Origin: Promethearchaeota archaeon
Lineage (GTDB): Archaea > Asgardarchaeota > Lokiarchaeia > Sigynarchaeales > SOKP01
Direction of reading: 5' to 3'
Length of the DNA: 6,966 nucleotides
Assembly (NCBI GenBank): GCA_016839425.1
Contig: JAEOUI010000338.1
Span: 1 to 6,966, forward strand
Shown here: in pieces, positions 5,468-6,966 of the stretch
How the letters are laid out: every line of letters begins with the position of its first letter
Numbering within the stretch: position 1 is the first letter of the stretch
Notes under the pieces: generated by a model
Told to the model about the DNA's origin: nothing
Seen by the model: only the letters and a program-made list of their open reading frames with translations
Databases searched by the model: none
Made by a program: the position numbers and the translations under genes

Positions 5468-5500
5468 GATCCAAAAAAATAGGGATTTAGGAAATTAGAT

Positions 5501-6966
5501 ATGAAGAAGATAGGGATCAGAAATGATAAGGGGAGGCTGAATAAAAAGCGAAAAATTAGTTTCAAACTGAAGTTGATAAGCTATTTTATCTTAATATCCG
5601 TTTTACCAATGATAATCCTATCAGGATATTCGCTTATTGTCATACAATCAAGTATCTACGATCAGAAGCAGGATGCCCTAGAAAATAATGTAGTTTTATC
5701 TTGGCAAATATTAAATAAATATTACGATGATTTTGAAAATGGCATTTACAATGAAACGGAAGCCCAACAACTTGCCATAGAAAATATCAGAGCGATGAGA
5801 TATGGAGATAATGAAAGGAATTATTTTTGGATTCAAGCTGCTCAAGGCGATGAAATAATTATTATAATGCATCCATATACTCCAGATTTAGAAGGCACAG
5901 ATGTTTCTGAATTGGAAGATCCAACTGGATTAAAGTTATTTTCTGAGTTTCAGAAAATTGCTGAAGATAGAGGTCATGGTTTTATTAGATATAGGTGGCA
6001 ATATTACGACAAGGAGGAAAAGATACTTGAAAAGTTAGGTTTCGTTAAAAAATTTGATAATTGGAATCTTATAATTGGTTCTGGGATCTATATCAACGAT
6101 ATTGAGGGAACTGTAAATACAACGATTACAACGATTTTAATTTTAATGGTTTTCATTTTGGTTACTATAATATTATTTGGGTATTTTATATCCAGAAGAA
6201 TTTCTAAACCAATAGTTAAACTAAGCAATAACGCTCTTAAAATGGCCAACGGGAATCTTTCTTTTTCAAAGAATGATTTTTACAAAATAACAAAAAGGGA
6301 CGAGATAGGTGTATTAATTAGGGCTTTCAAAAAGATGCTTAATAATTTTAGTAAGGTCATTGCATCTTCTCAAAATATGAGCATTGAAGTAGCAAATATG
6401 GCGAACGAATTAGCGGCAAGTTCAAGTGAAATTAATGCAACTGCTGAAGAGATCGCGGCATCTACTAATGAGGTTGCACAAAATTCTCAGCAACAGGTTA
6501 ATAATTTAATTAAAACAAACTCATTGGTAAGTGAAATTAATAAACTAGGAAATCAAATAAAGAATTCAGGTAATGATATTAGTCATATTATGAAAATTAT
6601 TACTAATATTTCAGAACAAACCAATTTATTAGCGTTAAATGCTAGTATTGAAGCAGGAAGAGCGGGTGAATACGGTCGGGGCTTTGCAGTAGTTGCTGAA
6701 GAAGTTCGAAAACTTGCTGACAATTCAAAGAATTCCATAAGTCAATCTAGTAAAAAAGTTGGAGAAATACTCTCTATAATAGAAAAAACAGCCAATTTAA
6801 TTGATGATATAACAGGAGACATAGATAATACTCTAAAAGGAACTGAGGGCTCTGCTTCTGCAATTGAATTAATCAATAATTCAATAGAAGAACAAACATC
6901 TTCTTTCGAAGAAGTAAGCGCCACGGCCAATAAATTAGGAGATCTTGCTGAAAGCTTGAGAAAATC
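5501..6966 (+). CDS. Methyl-accepting chemotaxis protein (Cache-HAMP-MA), 3' end outside window
   Basis: Membrane chemoreceptor that would sense an external ligand and control a CheA/CheW complex. The frame is open to the right edge, giving 488 visible codons. Order of parts: a basic N-terminus (1-24), TM1 (about 25-48), an extracellular single-Cache-like domain (about 50-205) with NYFWI (107-111), MHP (123-125), GHGFIRYRW (158-166) and GSGIYIND (193-200), TM2 (about 209-230), HAMP (231-285) with SRRISKP and RDEIG, then the coiled-coil signalling domain. The hairpin tip is unmistakable: [18 protein letters not shown] (373-390), [16 protein letters not shown] (392-407). [10 protein letters not shown] (466-475) fits the methylation-site consensus around Glu470/Glu471. 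The ATG at 5501 has only a weak AGGA upstream. Asn codons are mostly AAT and the gene seems more A/T-rich than ftr or mtd, which may hint at transfer. No other che gene is in the window, so the pathway partners are unseen. Confidence 0.93.
   Translation, partial: MKKIGIRNDKGRLNKKRKISFKLKLISYFILISVLPMIILSGYSLIVIQSSIYDQKQDALENNVVLSWQILNKYYDDFENGIYNETEAQQLAIENIRAMRYGDNERNYFWIQAAQGDEIIIIMHPYTPDLEGTDVSELEDPTGLKLFSEFQKIAEDRGHGFIRYRWQYYDKEEKILEKLGFVKKFDNWNLIIGSGIYINDIEGTVNTTITTILILMVFILVTIILFGYFISRRISKPIVKLSNNALKMANGNLSFSKNDFYKITKRDEIGVLIRAFKKMLNNFSKVIASSQNMSIEVANMANELAASSSEINATAEEIAASTNEVAQNSQQQVNNLIKTNSLVSEINKLGNQIKNSGNDISHIMKIITNISEQTNLLALNASIEAGRAGEYGRGFAVVAEEVRKLADNSKNSISQSSKKVGEILSIIEKTANLIDDITGDIDNTLKGTEGSASAIELINNSIEEQTSSFEEVSATANKLGDLAESLRK

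Larger units (their letters stand above)
5127..5500. other. Divergent intergenic region between the phosphorylase gene and the chemoreceptor
   Basis: A 374-base A/T-rich gap. It contains a perfect 10-base inverted repeat (5161-5170 and 5200-5209) around a TATA-like element serving the minus-strand gene, and an all-A/T 11-base inverted repeat (5390-5400 and 5417-5427). Only very short open frames (8 and 13 codons, near 5208 and 5243) occur. The patch at 5294-5323 is noticeably richer in G/C and contains TTCGAATCC, but no tRNA fold could be built from it. Confidence 0.6.

Noticed and set aside
5528..5539. AAGGGGAGG then CTG inside the chemoreceptor N-terminus as an alternative start
   Set aside because: The CTG abuts the purine run with no spacer and is a poor start codon; the ATG at 5501 gives a sensible basic N-terminus before TM1.

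Overview
The window reads as chromosomal DNA of an archaeon, most likely an Asgard archaeon of the Lokiarchaeia type. The evidence is a tetrahydromethanopterin/F420-linked C1 gene pair (ftr and mtd), a Rag/Gtr1-like small GTPase with a C-terminal roadblock-like domain, TATA-box-like promoters, U-rich terminators, and AT-rich DNA with nearly pure A/T intergenic stretches. The lineage is inferred from gene content; there is no rRNA or other phylogenetic marker here.

Layout, left to right. (1) 1-263, plus: the C-terminal end of a membrane-anchored protein with a very lysine/glutamate-rich tail, cut by the window edge. (2) 301-1215, minus: formylmethanofuran:H4MPT formyltransferase (ftr). (3) 1389-2228, plus: F420-dependent methylene-H4MPT dehydrogenase (mtd), divergent from ftr. 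(4) 2353-3303, minus: Rag-like GTPase, starting at GTG behind a textbook Shine-Dalgarno sequence. (5) 3674-4210, plus: adenine phosphoribosyltransferase (apt). (6) 4266-5126, minus: methylthioadenosine phosphorylase carrying an unusual four-cysteine insertion, convergent with apt. (7) 5501-6966, plus: a methyl-accepting chemotaxis protein with Cache, HAMP and signalling domains, cut by the right edge.

Two functional pairs stand out. Ftr and Mtd catalyse two steps of the archaeal methyl branch of the Wood-Ljungdahl pathway, with the cyclohydrolase (Mch) step between them encoded elsewhere. The phosphorylase and Apt are consecutive steps of purine salvage: methylthioadenosine to adenine, then adenine to AMP. 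No same-strand operon is visible: adjacent genes alternate strands throughout, so each is probably its own transcription unit with short A/T-rich promoters and U-rich ends.

No CRISPR array, insertion sequence, rRNA or credible tRNA was seen. The most unusual item is the CxxC-x8-CxxC insertion just after the catalytic Asp residues of the phosphorylase; the Rag-like GTPase and the chemoreceptor are the next most interesting.
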